Origin: Pyrrhosoma nymphula
Taxonomy: Eukaryota; Arthropoda; Insecta; Odonata; Coenagrionidae
DNA: 64,000 nucleotides
Reading direction: 5' to 3'
NCBI GenBank assembly: GCA_963573305.1
Contig: OY754328.1
Span: 41,779,822 to 41,843,821, forward strand
A model generated the notes under the pieces. The model ran no database searches. It worked only from the letters and a program-made list of their open reading frames with translations, and was not told the origin of the DNA. How positions within the stretch are numbered: the first letter of the stretch is position 1; each line of letters opens with the position of its first letter. Position numbers and translations under genes: made by a program. Positions 23,081 through 34,971 of the stretch are shown piece by piece.

Positions 23081-23442
23081 GATCAACGTTTCGATGGTTG
23101 ACTCAGCCATCGTCATCAGGATAATGAGTCGAGCGAGGATGTTGGCGGTTATATATAGCCGCAGATACCCCATTGTTGTGGGGGCCGTTACGCGTTCTTT
23201 GATTTTCGTCAATTACTGGGCGCCAAGTCCTACTCAAGTTGAAGCCGTTGTCTCTATTGATGTTATTTTGCTCCATCTGTATCGATATGGCTTCTTTGGT
23301 TACGGTTGGAAAAACCTTACTTATGCTCATTTCATGCTCTTTTATTCTTTTCTCGATGGTACCTCCTGTATCGCCAATATACGACCTACCACACTCGCAT
23401 GGTATGCGGTATACTTTACGGTATAATTCTCCGGGAACTTCT
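23081..23442 (-). mobile_element. Penelope-like element 3' end, internally deleted
   Basis: On the minus strand a PLE endonuclease tail (pseudogene 23103-23442) runs directly into a hinge at 23081-23120: CTGATGA, a perfect 6-bp stem (CGATGG with CCATCG, plus-strand 23092-23097 and 23107-23112), then AAACGTTGATC. The protein's stop codon lies inside the hinge loop (23103-23105). The tail after the hinge continues toward about 23030 without a clear end. Sequence upstream (23443-23600) has an open minus-strand stretch that I cannot assign. Confidence 0.75.
23103..23442 (-). pseudogene. PLE GIY-YIG endonuclease with in-frame deletion
   Basis: 113 open codons on the minus strand, beginning EVPGELYRKVYRIPCECG, with SYIGDTGGTIEKRIKEHE supplying the YIG half of the GIY-YIG motif and its following helix. 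The frame then jumps from about KEHEMSISK straight to FPTVTKEAISI and NNINRDNGFNLSRTWRPVI, the conserved C-terminus. Compared with PLE proteins, some 35 residues between these parts (including the AEHS..H segment kept in the copy at 19.0 kb) are missing, yet the frame is preserved. The RT domain is not recognisable upstream, where a stop occurs in frame just before 23442. The enzyme would nick DNA for PLE integration; this copy is presumably dead. Confidence 0.78.
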
Positions 23443-26286
23443 TATATTCTCTGCACAATAAAATTATTAGAACATAGCAGCATATTAAATGGCATTGCCT
23501 TTGAACCAATTCCTTTCTCACACAATAGGTACTTATCCTGTAAAAATTCAAGAATTCTTGCTAGTAAAATAGTGTATCAGTTCCATATTATATAGACCCA
23601 TAACGCATAACCACTATTATATAAATTCTGGTATTCTGCATGTAAAAAATGGTGCAATCTTATAGCATTGTAGTGGGTCCAAGTAGCTTTTGACCAATCG
23701 AATTCACATTCACGAATTTTTATCAGGACATGCCTCTCGCTTGTACTTGTTCAGTTCGTTTTAACGATTCGAGGAGGGCTTCAAGAATGCTATACTGCGC
23801 TACTCCGCACACACTGCGTGTAGTACACATTCCCTGTCTCTCTATGATCTCACCCCTTCCATCTTTGCTGCTCACTCATCCATCCTGGTTCAACTCTCAC
23901 TCGAAGGAAATTGTTTTAAAGTTCAGCTCTTCACATATGTGCTATGATTACTGTGTTTGTATTTAATAGGTAAAGCGCATATCAGTCAAGTATCTCCATC
24001 TCGGAATGTGAAAGTTAGCTATGACTTCGTTTACGACTGATCAATCCGCTCTCAACCTTTCATCTTCTTGGCCTCCATCTTGCCCTGCGTGAAACGTGTT
24101 GGAATACGCTAAGCTGTGGCTGGTGGCAAAGAAGCTGAATCATCTATGTCTAACATTTCTCTACAAATCAGCAAAAAAAAGAGATACTGAAACGGAGAAT
24201 GTGTCATTTGAAAGTAGAAAGTTGAAAAGGCATGCCATCTCGGAATGCTATTTTGGAAATAACAGCGTCATCATATAAAATAACAGCGCCCCCAAATGTG
24301 GGTTTGGAATCACGTGTCGTCACTGGGAGAAATAATGCGATGCAGCTCGACGTAAAAGTAAGCAAGAAGTTCGGGAGTGGGTACATTTGAAAGTATTACG
24401 ATTGTTAAGAAGACAAAGGGATAAAGCTACGAAAAAACTGTTTTAATAAGGATTACAAAATGAAAGATATAGATAGTAAAATATTGAAAAATTCGTGCAT
24501 TTCTGGGAAAATGTCTAAATGTCTCCAAAAAAAGAACATGGATAAACAAAGAAATGAACATTCAGAAAGAGGTTATATGGTGAAAGAGAATCAGATGAAA
24601 GCCCAAGACGTAATCCAGAGATCGTTAGTACTCCATAGCCATTCTCACTCACTCGTATTCCTTTAAGGGATGATTGAGTGCGTGGCCTTGCCCTCCACAA
24701 TCTCTCGATCCCGTTGCCTCATGGGAAAGACAACACTTAAATTTCTTTTCTGCGTCCGTCGGATGAGACGTTGAACTGTTGACACCTTGGCACCTTCCGT
24801 AATGATTTGGCTAATGCCCGCCGACATCACTTCAAGAAAATTTTAATCAAAGATTCATAGGAGTGTGCCGAAAGATAATAAAGTGGTTAACAAGACGGTG
24901 TTTTAAGAAAGGTGAGAAATATTGGAAGAATATTGGCCCTCGAAATGACCGAACGGGAGAGATGGACGAGTTAGCTCACTAAACAGTTCCGGGCGGCTCT
25001 TTATTTGATGTAGCATTTATAAAACTCTAAGAGCTAACTTTGCGATCTCCATCCTGCAGAAGTACGATTTTACAGAAATATTCTGTATATTCCTCTTCTA
25101 AACCCATGTAATTTTTGTTCTTAGAATTCGTGATATCTATATTTCACAATGAAGGGAATCACATAGGGTTTCCTCGAGGAGTGATCTCCATGTGGAGTAT
25201 GAATAAGTGTTTTGGAGCACATTTCAGTTCGGATTGCATGTCGAAAGTTCTATATTCTTTAAAATCTGGATTTTTTTTTCTTATGGGTTGCATAAGTTTG
25301 TTTCTAAGCTATCTCATAAATAAAACTAAGATAAGGGCTTTCGAATTTTTTTGTATGTTTATTTCAATAATTTTCACTTCACTGAGGATCAAGGTTTCTG
25401 CTGTACTTATCTCCTTTTCTAAAAAGGTTATACAATAACCTACATAACTGCTTTGCTACGAATATATTAATGCAGAAATCGCTAAAGCCGTTATAGAAAA
25501 ATTTTATGGCATTTGTGATGTCGTAGTAAGGACCTAGTGGCATTATTCAACCCAAACGTCTCATTTTAAAGGAAAGAGAAATGCTTAAAGCTAAAAAAAC
25601 AAAAGATCAGCCTCAGGGAATGGATTTTATATGAGGAGTTAAAAATGTACACTTTGTAGTTTTTTTCACAGGTGCAATGCGTGCATTAAAATAAAGGAAT
25701 TTTTTCGGCCCATGATTCCCTATGAAATTTTAATCGATGATCCTAAGGGAAGGAATGCAACAAGGAGGGGATCACTAGGATTTCAAGGTTACCTGTGGTA
25801 TGAGGCTAAACGTACTATCAGAATAATGCAGGATTTTTAATGATACGATATGAGTATGAGAAATAGGCATTTTTATAGTCTTGCAATATTACAAAGGAAT
25901 ACGCCGGTGAAGTTGCAGACCTGGTCAGATGTTTTATATCTGCCATTGATTTTTTCAAGTGTGACTAAAATGATGTGTATGCAAAATGGGCCACATGTTC
26001 ATTGCTGAGTCTAGTAATTAAAGCGTAGTATCTTCACATTTGCCACGCCCTATCCAAACCCACATAAAGAACCTCGAATGATGAGAAAACCAACGATCCT
26101 CGCTTGTGAGGGTGCATATGGCAATCGGGAGGAGCGCCATCGCCAGATATTAAGAGTGCTTGGGGGAACACGGACTTTTGTGTCGTATGGAGCTAACATT
26201 TCACACAAAATGTTTTCTAGTGATTTGGTATCAAATTGGAGGGTGGAATGAACATCATGAAGACTTGCGATTTCTTTGGACCACCC
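23443..26286. other. No gene recognised; AT-rich spacer
   Basis: AT-rich. The minus-strand stretch 23460-23580 reads ARILEFLQDKYLLCEKG and may be more transposon coding sequence, not assigned. A minus-strand open frame at 26050-26310, containing TLNIWRWRSS, abuts the Harbinger-like element and is not recognised. Confidence 0.4.
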
Positions 26287-26767
26287 TAATGCCGCGTCTA
26301 CACTGACCACTTAAGCATACACTAAAGTGCAGTTTTCACTTAAGTAAACCGTGTAGACGCCCTCACACCACTTAAGTAACGGGTCCAATTAAGTGGACCA
26401 AGGGACCTCTATTTAAGTGTACTTGGATGATAATGTTAGTGTACCGTAGAGGTGTTCGAAGTCTCGTCATCGATAGGTCGAGGAGTTTCGATAATCATAC
26501 ACATCATACATGTGTTTATATCATTTATATGACGAGTTAAGTAGTTGTGCAAGTGTTTTTCTTGTTTTCCCTCAGTTTATGGGGTTATACGAGTCTAAAA
26601 ATGTCTTACGTTACTTCTAGGGCACATAATTTTTGCGCGATGCAAATTTCTTTCCATTAACACTAGGTAGCGCTGAGATATATAATATCTGTGTGTAGAC
26701 GCTGCATTTAAATGCTGCACCTAAGGACACCCTACTTAAGTACACCTGTATTGTAGCCGAGGCATAA
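26287..26767. mobile_element. Harbinger-like MITE with TAA duplication
   Basis: TGCCGCGTCTACACTGACCA at the left end (from 26290) and TGTAGCCGAGGCA at the right end (to 26764) are imperfect inverted repeats. A CTTAAG hexamer or close variant follows inside both. TAA flanks both sides (26287-26289 and 26765-26767), the 3-bp TWA duplication typical of PIF/Harbinger. The interior is about 475 bases, AT-rich and non-coding, with several ACTTAAGT-type palindromes near both ends. Superfamily assignment rests on the 3-bp duplication and is moderate. Confidence 0.6.
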
Positions 26768-27694
26768 CCCTTCCTCCATTCTCCAAGTTATCCTCCCCTT
26801 CCTTAATCTACCCACGTATTCTTAATGGCGAGAATGACCTCAGTTGTCGGTCGTCTCCCAGAATTACCATCCAACCAGGGAGGTGTGTCTTTCTTGTGAA
26901 TGCGAGGGCTCTTCCATCTTACTCCCTCCACTCTTGCAATCCACCACTTCCCCTTCACCCCCCCCCCCCCCACCGCAGGGAGTCTCCATCCGGTCCATCC
27001 CCTTACTCTAAGCCTCCTTTCCCTTTTCCAGGTTTATTAAGCGGGGGGAGGGTTAGCTGCAGAGCTCGGGTGTTGAGGGAGTAGGAGGAGGTTGCCCTCC
27101 AACGGTTGCCCGGGAAATCGCCGCTTCGTGAAATTAGTGAGCCGTACAGGGAGTAGATATGGTCCACCTATTATTCTCCCTGCCTTCTCCTCCTCCCAAA
27201 ACCATCCTCACTCTCCGCTTCCCATGCTTCTTCCTCGCTCACATCAACCAACTCCTCCCACCGAGATTCCCCATTATAATGGCAACGCTATCACAATTCA
27301 TGCGTTGGAAAATAAATGTAATCCTTTTCACACATTTTGGTAAAATCGATCGTCGATGATGAAGGAAGAACGTGCGTGGTAATCAGAGGGGCGGAGAGAG
27401 GGTGGAGTTAATTTGAAAGTAAAAAAGTGATTTCTTCTATTCCTCGCATCATTCTTTCTACTTTCACAATCATTCAGATTGTGCGACGCTATCACACTTG
27501 GAGGTGATTCAGTCTTTCGTGAAACTCCTCGCAGATTCAACATCCACCTTGCCCTATTATATGCTTCATTTCGAATATTTTAATGATGAACTAAAATATC
27601 TTCAGCTGGCGTGAGAAATATCCATATTTCACTTTTTAACTGCCATGCCCGCGTACAAATCTTTGGAAATAGCTGCCCGTAGTTAATAATACAA
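26768..27694. other. CT- and GC-rich island, no gene recognised
   Basis: 26770-27290 is pyrimidine-rich with a C-run at about 26958-26972. It contains GGGAAATCGCCGCTTCGTG and similar CpG-bearing stretches. Frames on both strands are compositional. 27400-27690 is ordinary AT-rich DNA. Confidence 0.4.
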
Positions 27695-27913
27695 TTAATG
27701 GTGCAAATTTCATGAGTATAGGTCAAATAATGTTTTACTTTTAAACTTTTGCCGACGTTTCGGATGTTTATTCATCCATCTTCTTCTGTTTTTATAAAAA
27801 AACAGCACCAAACTTTAAAGCCCAGAAGATGGAGGAATAAACATCCGAAACGTTGGCAAAAGTTTTAAAGTAAAACATTATTTGACCTATACTCATGAAA
27901 TTTGCTCCATTAA
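27695..27913. repeat. 219-bp foldback with PLE-type hinge in each arm
   Basis: Two arms of about 95 bases are near-perfect reverse complements around a short A/T-rich centre (about 27792-27815). Reading outward, each arm carries AGAAGATGGATGAATAAA (one arm has GGAGG), CATCCGAAACGTCGGC (or GTTGGC), then TTTACTTTAAAAC-type and GACCTATACTCATGAAAT sequence on the appropriate strand. The outermost bases are TTAATGG and CCATTAA, so a TTAA target duplication is possible, although TTAA is itself palindromic. The hinge (GGATG, loop, CATCC, GAAACG) resembles the PLE 3' end seen at 19.36 kb. No open frame. Confidence 0.85.
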
Positions 27914-30900
27914 ATAAAGAGGTCGAGAGAAAATACCAATTGAATATAATTAATTATTCATAATTAACGTACTTACCTAAGTTTGTCACATTCAATATCA
28001 TAATAGATGGGCCTTCAATTCCTAATTTCGGAACGCAATTCAATTCTTTTCTCAAACAGTTTTGTCACCATTTTCCGCCCAGTGTTTCTTTAATGAGCGA
28101 ATTCACCTGAAGTTAAAACTGCTCTGCTATATCAGCTGGTCTTTTAAAGTCAGCTTTTTGAGTAACCTCAGTCAACACAATGTAGCTACAAGAAATGATA
28201 ATTCTGAAAGCTATTGTGTATTTTTTCAGATGATAGCCACTAAACGTACATAATTATACATAAACTAAATACTTCGAGGTAAAAGTAAAATGACATCTAG
28301 AATATTTTTCCAAATGCATGTGGAGTAAATATTCTTTTTATTATTCGTCTTTTTCTCACTGTCAGAGATATTTGATGTTTCTATTTCTAGATTCGGGTTC
28401 TTCCATGGTACCGTTGTAGTTGCTTTAGTCACATTTTTCTAAGGTTGTTAGCTTATGATTAAGTTTGTTTTGCATGACGTTATTCGACTCACTTTGATTC
28501 TTTTTCCGTAGTTTGGATATTTCTATCGTGTGCTCCTCATCCTCTCCCCATCCGAAATTAATTTCATCGGTGAGACAAGAGATAACATGGAATCTCCCGC
28601 TGGTGTTAATATTTAGTGTGGACACTACATAAAATGGGTAAAGTTCAAAATTTTGTGTCGTTTGGTCCAAGTGCTGGCGTGGTCCAAAATTGTGATGCTA
28701 CACCTGCTCTTATGAAGATCATCGTCGACGGAAATTATCCGATCACCGTTTGACTGCATACATTTGAAATAAAGAAGTAACGTTAGCGTGTGAGAATTAA
28801 AGTAGCATTGATTACATCCCTTCGTTCACATTAACTTATATACTTTACAGAGCTGAAAATTGGAAAAAAAGAAAAAAAAATGTTGAGATTTGATATGATG
28901 CATGAGTTAGTAGTTATATGTGTGGAAATGTTTTCCTTACATTTTATCAAAAGCATTACTTTCCTCTGCTATTTTGATGTAGCGGCAGCGGACGAGGTTT
29001 GTTTTAGGGACGCAGTTGAAAACAATGGGCAAAAAATATCTTTTTTTTATTAAACAGTGATATATATACGGCTCTGCGAGGAAAAGTTAAATAATAGCTG
29101 TTATGAGCGTCATGGGTGCGTTTTTGGACGCGTGAATTTGTCCATCTGCGTCCACTGGAAGCAGATCTCCTCCTCGGAAATTCCAGTGACACTATATCGC
29201 GCCTAGGGACACACGGCTACTCTTCCCGTTGCGCCTGATTTGCTTCGCCCTCTCGTTGACGTTTCCCTCGGCTAATTACGCACCATTTTCACTAGCACTC
29301 TCTTATGTTTCCTTCCGTTAAATGCATATTATAGTCCATACTCAAGTTTCCTCCTGTATCCTGCAACTGTCTTCACTTTTATACGCTTTCATAAATTCCG
29401 CAGTGAACAATGTATTGCCAACTTATGTAATTTTTCTAGAATACATTGAGATTTTAGAGTAGTCACTGCGGAAGACATTTTATTTTAATAGAATACACCA
29501 TTTCTTAATTGGGTTTAATAGTGTTTTCACACAAAACAAAACATTTTCTCAAATTAACCTAGCCTTGAGGGGAGCATACAAACACTTTTTTAACGGTCCA
29601 TGGCACTTTTACCATTGATTGAAAATTAAATTAATTCATTACCAATAATGAATAAATTAATTTTCCTAAATAATTAATGGAGCATCTGTTTTCCTTTCTC
29701 TTATCATGGATAAGGTTACCAAAATAAATGGGATACCCGGAAGTAATATTTTTAATTAAATTTTTGTATTGATGGAAGAAACTAAGTTAAATTCAATTTC
29801 ATTTATTTTTTATATAGATTACAAAACCAATTACGCCGAAAGCAGTTGGCAATGGCCATGAGCCGGGAGTAAAAAGAAAGATAAATTTGCTGTGAATCAC
29901 CTGATAAGTGATTCTGAAGCTTTTGCAAAAGTGCAATTATTGTTGCTGTGGTGGCAATGGTTTTTGTGGATCTTTGAAAGTGCGCACTAAATTATTCACT
30001 TCGCGGTACCACAATAGGTATTAAAGAGGGATGGAATTGATTGAGTGTGCGTACACGTAGTACTTAATGCATTCCCTCCGCTATCCTCGACTTCGTACCG
30101 CCCTTTGGCCATCCCTTCCCTCTCTCACCCATATATCATCACAGCGCTCTCATCTCCAGCGGACGTCCCCATTTTCCCCCTTTCTGGACATTTCTCATTA
30201 AGTCCCGTGTCTTGTGTACCACCGCCTCCCAACCCTCCCCTCTCCACACGATCCCGTAATCCCATATCATCTCTCTCGCCTCTCTCCGAAAGAGCCCTCC
30301 TCCCTCTCATCCCCAACCGCCGGAGTATCTATTTTCGTGACGCCATACACATGAATATGACGACCCTCCATGTTTGCCTCCCTTCGCAACCTGGAGAAGG
30401 ATGTAGCGAATTGTGTGTCGGCTACTCGTCGTGGACGCTGGCGTGGAAGACTTGTTGGTAGTTGTCTGACACACTTAATTTATCCAATTACTTTGTGTGA
30501 TGCTGCGTTTTGATTAGCAACAGAGTTTTTGTTATGTATTTATAATTGAAATTGTTATAATTGGAAATGAAAGACGAAAAGATTGATGCATCTTGACTGC
30601 GTGATTAATACATTTGCGAATCGCATGTGGACGGATGTTCTCTAATCGAACGCCATAGAAAAAAAGATAAGTGTATAACGCGAGTGACATACAATTTTAA
30701 ATAGGGTTTCGATTTCAAAAGGACATTAAAAGCAAATAATGCCTTAATGTTGGATAATTGAACAGTACCAAAACAGGAAAAACATATCACTTACGCGTAC
30801 GTTTACACGGATAATGGATGCCAATTCTTTTTCTCAATAACTAAATGTATAAACTGCTTACTGCGCGAGATTTACTGCTGTATACATTAAAAATTGTGGT

Positions 30901-32329
30901 GATTTTCGGAGTGAAAAAATAGAGGTTCTCCAAATAACTCACTCCTAGTAGTAGCCGAACGTGCTGGACTGAAAGAAATATTCCATTCTTTTTAGGTGTG
31001 ATTTGGTTTTCAAGACACCAACTAAGTACAAATTTTATGTTACTGAAAATATATCAGTGAACTCATTTTTAAATTTATTTTGAGACAATTGTTTTACGTC
31101 CATGATGCAGGCATATTTTATTCGGGAATAAATTGCCAAATAAATTCTCATTTTCCTTTATTGCTCTTGATTTTCCCAAAGAAATTGCACAAAAGAGTGG
31201 TATACCTCAGACAACGATATGACAGATGTGATATAGCGTCATGTAAAACATGATAATCGAATCAACTAATTTTCTTAGCGGCTTCAACAGGCATTTAATG
31301 ATTTTTTTTCGCGCCATATGAAGATAATACGAAAAATCTGGATATGAGAGTTACAAGTACAACTGACATGCTGGTGAATTTGGTGGAACACATGTGGAAT
31401 CAGCCATTCGGCGATACAAAAAGTTCGTAGGTAGAGGCTAGCATGATAGGCACAAGAAAGAGAAATAATCCCCGACCTTCCCGGTCGCAAGAGAGACAGA
31501 CCAAGGGGTCTCTCCGCCCCCCCTACTGTTCTCTCTTTGAACAAAAGGGCAGACGAACAAGGCATTCCAACCGTAGCCATTTCATTTGGATGAAGCCGGT
31601 TGAAAAAAACCGAAAACTTCGTGATGAAAGTGTCTTTCTCTTTTTTGTAATTTTCTATATAGAATTCTATTCTGGCGAGTAATTAAATTACCATTGAAGT
31701 AGTTTTGAAGTAGCTATTTTTTTTTATAAATTTTAGGTGAGATTTATAATACGTTAATGGCCTTTTTGTAAATATTTGTAGTTTATACTTGCACAAATAA
31801 TAATGTTTACGAGGAAAGCAAAACCCATCTGCATAATCTCATTTTGAATCCTTCTTGATCTAAATTTTCAAAAGAATTATTCCACAAATCAGCACCGTTA
31901 TACATATTAATTGTCTATCAATTTTGATCACTATTGAGGACTTGAACATTATTTAACTAGAAGAAACATCCACAAACACCTACCGCAAACAGTCATTGAC
32001 AAGAGAGGAAAAATTAAGTTTGATATCTTGATTGATTCTTGTAATGTCGGATAATGTAAACACTACTAATATTTGTGTTCTCTTCTTTTTCTTTTTTTTC
32101 TCCATGTGTTAAAGACCTATATCCACTTTCCCCTAGTACATGGTCGTAAATTGGAAATAAAGCCATCGTTTTAACTTGCTCTTTTCTCTCGAGCAAGTGG
32201 AACGTATTGCTCTTACGTCAAATTTTGTAATCTTGGCTGAGAACAGTAAATTTTGTATTCTAGTACTGTACCAAGGGATGTGCGATTAGATGTGTAGTAA
32301 AATTATAAAGAAGTATATAATGATGATAT
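27914..32329. other. No gene recognised; AT-rich spacer with CT-rich block
   Basis: AT-rich throughout apart from a CT-rich block at 30060-30330, whose long open frame is a composition artefact, and a short GC-rich stretch at 31470-31550. No transposon termini or splice-framed exons were noticed. Confidence 0.45.
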
Positions 32330-32471
32330 TATTATTAGTGATTTGTGGTAATGCATAATTAGTCGTAGTTACACTAACTTTAGGGTACATAGTGTCATGC
32401 ATGTTGGTGACTACTCACCCCCTGCCACACGCCCCTGTGGAGGCTTGCAGGGTATTTTGTAGATGTAGATG
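32330..32471 (+). mobile_element. CR1/Jockey-group LINE 3' tail only
   Basis: About 140 bases matching the last part of the 3' UTR at 55149-55294: AATGCATAATTAGTCGTAG, CATGCATGTTGGTGA, CCCCTGCCACACGCCCCTG, GGCTTGCAGGGTATTT and the terminal GTAGAT repeats. It is severely 5'-truncated, containing no coding sequence. The terminal GTAGATGTAGATG marks the true 3' end. Confidence 0.85.
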
Positions 32472-33660
32472 AATACTCAAAGCTGCTTGTAATGGCTCAC
32501 TAAAGTTGAGGTATTGAAAGTTGTGGTCCACCTTGTCCCGGCGTAACTTACATCAATAAGTAGGAGAGTATTGCTATGCTATCGTCTCCTAAATGACCCC
32601 TTTGGTTCATATTAATACCCATACTCTCAATTATGTTTCCTCTTTGATCATGAATGGAAGAAATGCGCACATGAAAGTACCTTAGGTGTCATGTCTCCCC
32701 AATTACCATTCTTTGCACCTTCTATCTCTTTCTCTATGGAGGAAATTAATTATTTTTTAAGCTCGACTCCAGGCCACTGATTGTACATATAGTAATATGC
32801 ATGAACTTGTGAGTTCCTTGAGGAGAGGGACAATAGAAGTATTTTTTACCCTCTCTACCAATTGTTGATTCACTAGCCGTTGCACGTCTGCACGATTCAA
32901 TGATACGTCATCTTGAAAATCTGTCCGTGTGTTGGAAAAGGTTTCAGTGTCTCTTTCATTATGTTAACGAGGATGTTCCTAGCAATCAACTCTGCAACGG
33001 AGAGGGTACGCATCCGAGATTTGCCATTTGCCTGGTTGCCCGAAGAGTGTCGTGGCAAGAAAACAAGGGAATGCGAGCCTCGCGCACGTATGAGTAGCTA
33101 CTCACCCATTTCCCACGATACGAGCCGGTCTCGCTCACTGCACCCAGACCACGCCCTTCGACCTCTCTGTACGCATGCAAAAAAAAACAAAACCATTTTG
33201 CCCTTTTTTTCCCTCCCCCCCTCCCCTGTTTGACCCTATTCCTATTTAGTCCCCTATTCCCGCTTTTTTCTTGCTTCCGTCCAGCGTACACGAGCAGTTG
33301 CACGGGCGGAGGGCGGTTGTTTTTGCTCCCCTCCCTCGAAAGAGCGAGCTGCCCTTTTCCTCCGGTCCAATCCGAGTGCCGCTTCTTCATCGTTAACTCC
33401 ATCGTAACTCCTCCCGCTCCTGCGACCGCATTTAATGGCGAAAACCGGCGCGGCGGTGCGGGCGAGCAGGAACATAATCACGCATTCTGATTCCCCCCCT
33501 TGCGTCGCCATCTTCATTTAACCCAACGTATCTCAGTGTGCTGTGTCATGTTCCAGGGAAAACAAAAACGTCGCCTATTAATATTTCGGCTCTTTGGTGT
33601 TTCCGCTTCCCTTTGCAGAATTGTCTTACTAAATATGTAATATGCCGATTAGGAGCATGA
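32472..33660. other. No gene recognised; GC-rich island 33.0-33.5 kb
   Basis: 33000-33490 is GC-rich with CpGs and an A-run at about 33180-33190. Open frames on both strands overlap and are likely compositional. The rest is AT-rich. Confidence 0.4.
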
Positions 33661-34660
33661 GATCTACATCTGCGAAGTACCGTGCAAGTCACCACTAGGG
33701 TGTGTGGCACGGGGTGATTCCACACCAGGCATACAGCACTCGTCCCAACACAAATCAGAACCTCGCACGCTCCCCCGGCCGCTAGGCGCAGGCCAAAAAG
33801 CAGTCAGGAGAACAGTGCGCAGTCCGACCAGAAACTGGGAGAGTGATACGTAAATGAACATGCAAACACGCAGAACAATGCTATACACGCATCTAGTGGT
33901 TAATATTACTAATACTGTTAATTTGTGAGTGCTACGAGATGCTACTTCATGCAAAGAACAAAATAAAATAATGCCGGAAAAATCAACCGGTGTAAAGTGT
34001 TAGTAATGATGCTGTGTTATTAAACACAAGTGAAAATTCTACACTACCTGTTGAGGGTGGGAGTTTCATATGATTTATCTATCACAACTATTATGGTCCC
34101 TTATTGTACGTGGAAAAAATGATATTTTAAATCTATTGGTTTTGCAGTCAATTTCCTTTATCTTATTCCTGTGATCGTTTCTACCGTAGTACGTTGGCTC
34201 TAGGAGTATACGTTGAACGTCCGGCAAAAAACTGTCTGCTCCGAATTTGCGCAAAAGATTTAACCTGTATTTCTCTCTCCGATCAGTTAGAGATTCCCAC
34301 TCTTTACTTTTTACTTTCACGATAAACTATGAGGGCTAAACTATGATTCCCACACTAATTTCTTCAACAATTCGGTAACACTGCTAAGTTTATCGTACCA
34401 ATTTTTGAAAAATCCTGCTGCTCTCCGTTGTATTCGATCTATTTCAGAGATTAGTCCTACTTCGTAAGAGTCCCATATGCTAGCGGCAAACTCCAAGTGA
34501 GGTCTCACGAATGATAATTAACATTGCTCTTTAACCTTCTCGTCGCTTTTTCCTAATATTCTTTTGATAAATCCCTATTTGCGACTAGCCTGTCCGAAGA
34601 TTTCCCGTTTCTTCCCGAGATATTGTGCGTGATACATTTATCAGTCTCAGTCACGTATTG
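33661..34660 (-). mobile_element. 5'-truncated CR1/Jockey-group LINE, divergent 3' UTR
   Basis: The 3' end lies at about 33661 (CTACATCTGCGAAGTACC on the plus strand, the reverse of the GTAGATGTAG tail), followed by a GTGTGTGGCA match to the 55.2-kb tail. The middle of the 3' UTR (about 33716-34065) does not resemble the other copies. Coding remnants on the minus strand start with the conserved C-terminus at 34075-34320 and extend with stops and frameshifts to about 34660, where similarity to the 62.8-kb copy fades. A different subfamily from the 54.5 and 62.0 kb copies. Confidence 0.75.
34075..34320 (-). pseudogene. LINE RT C-terminal tail fragment
   Basis: 81 codons with WESLTDRREKYRLNLLRK, LLEPTYYGRNDHRNKIKEI and the terminal FFPRTIRDHNS motif, which recur at 54477-54914 and 62380-62640. 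This conserved C-terminal block follows the RT domain in many CR1/Jockey-group elements. Upstream homology continues in broken frames (an RIQRRAAGFFKNWYDKL-like stretch near 34390-34450). Inactive. Confidence 0.8.
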
Positions 34661-34971
34661 GAGCATCGAGACAAACCTGGTTGTGTTTCAGACATTTTTA
34701 GCACAAATGCGCCCGTCGTGGTCTGCATTTCCGTTATCGCGGGAGTATTGAAAAACTCGTAATATTCATTTAACCTCAAACTTCGCGTCTATATGCCCTT
34801 AAGAGCATCATTATTTGGGGAAACATAAAAGAGAATTCTGTGAATATAAATTTTAATATTGAAGCTATTTGGTACTGACACAGTGGTAACATTATTAGAA
34901 ATACTAGGGTTTCGCAGGTTAAGCCACTAGTAATGCCTTTGAATCATTCGAGCTTGGCAACAATTGGATAA

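Noticed and set aside
23081..23120. Hammerhead ribozyme in the PLE hinge (CUGAUGA ... GAAAC-like)
   Set aside because: If the perfect 6-bp stem forms, the conserved G of the GAA core is used up in pairing, and with a shorter stem the first stem pair is a C-C mismatch. No cleavage-site stem was identified, so it is not a canonical hammerhead.
26050..26310. 86-codon minus-strand frame next to the Harbinger-like element
   Set aside because: Reads somewhat protein-like but has no recognisable motif, and its start overlaps the MITE end; not supported as a gene.
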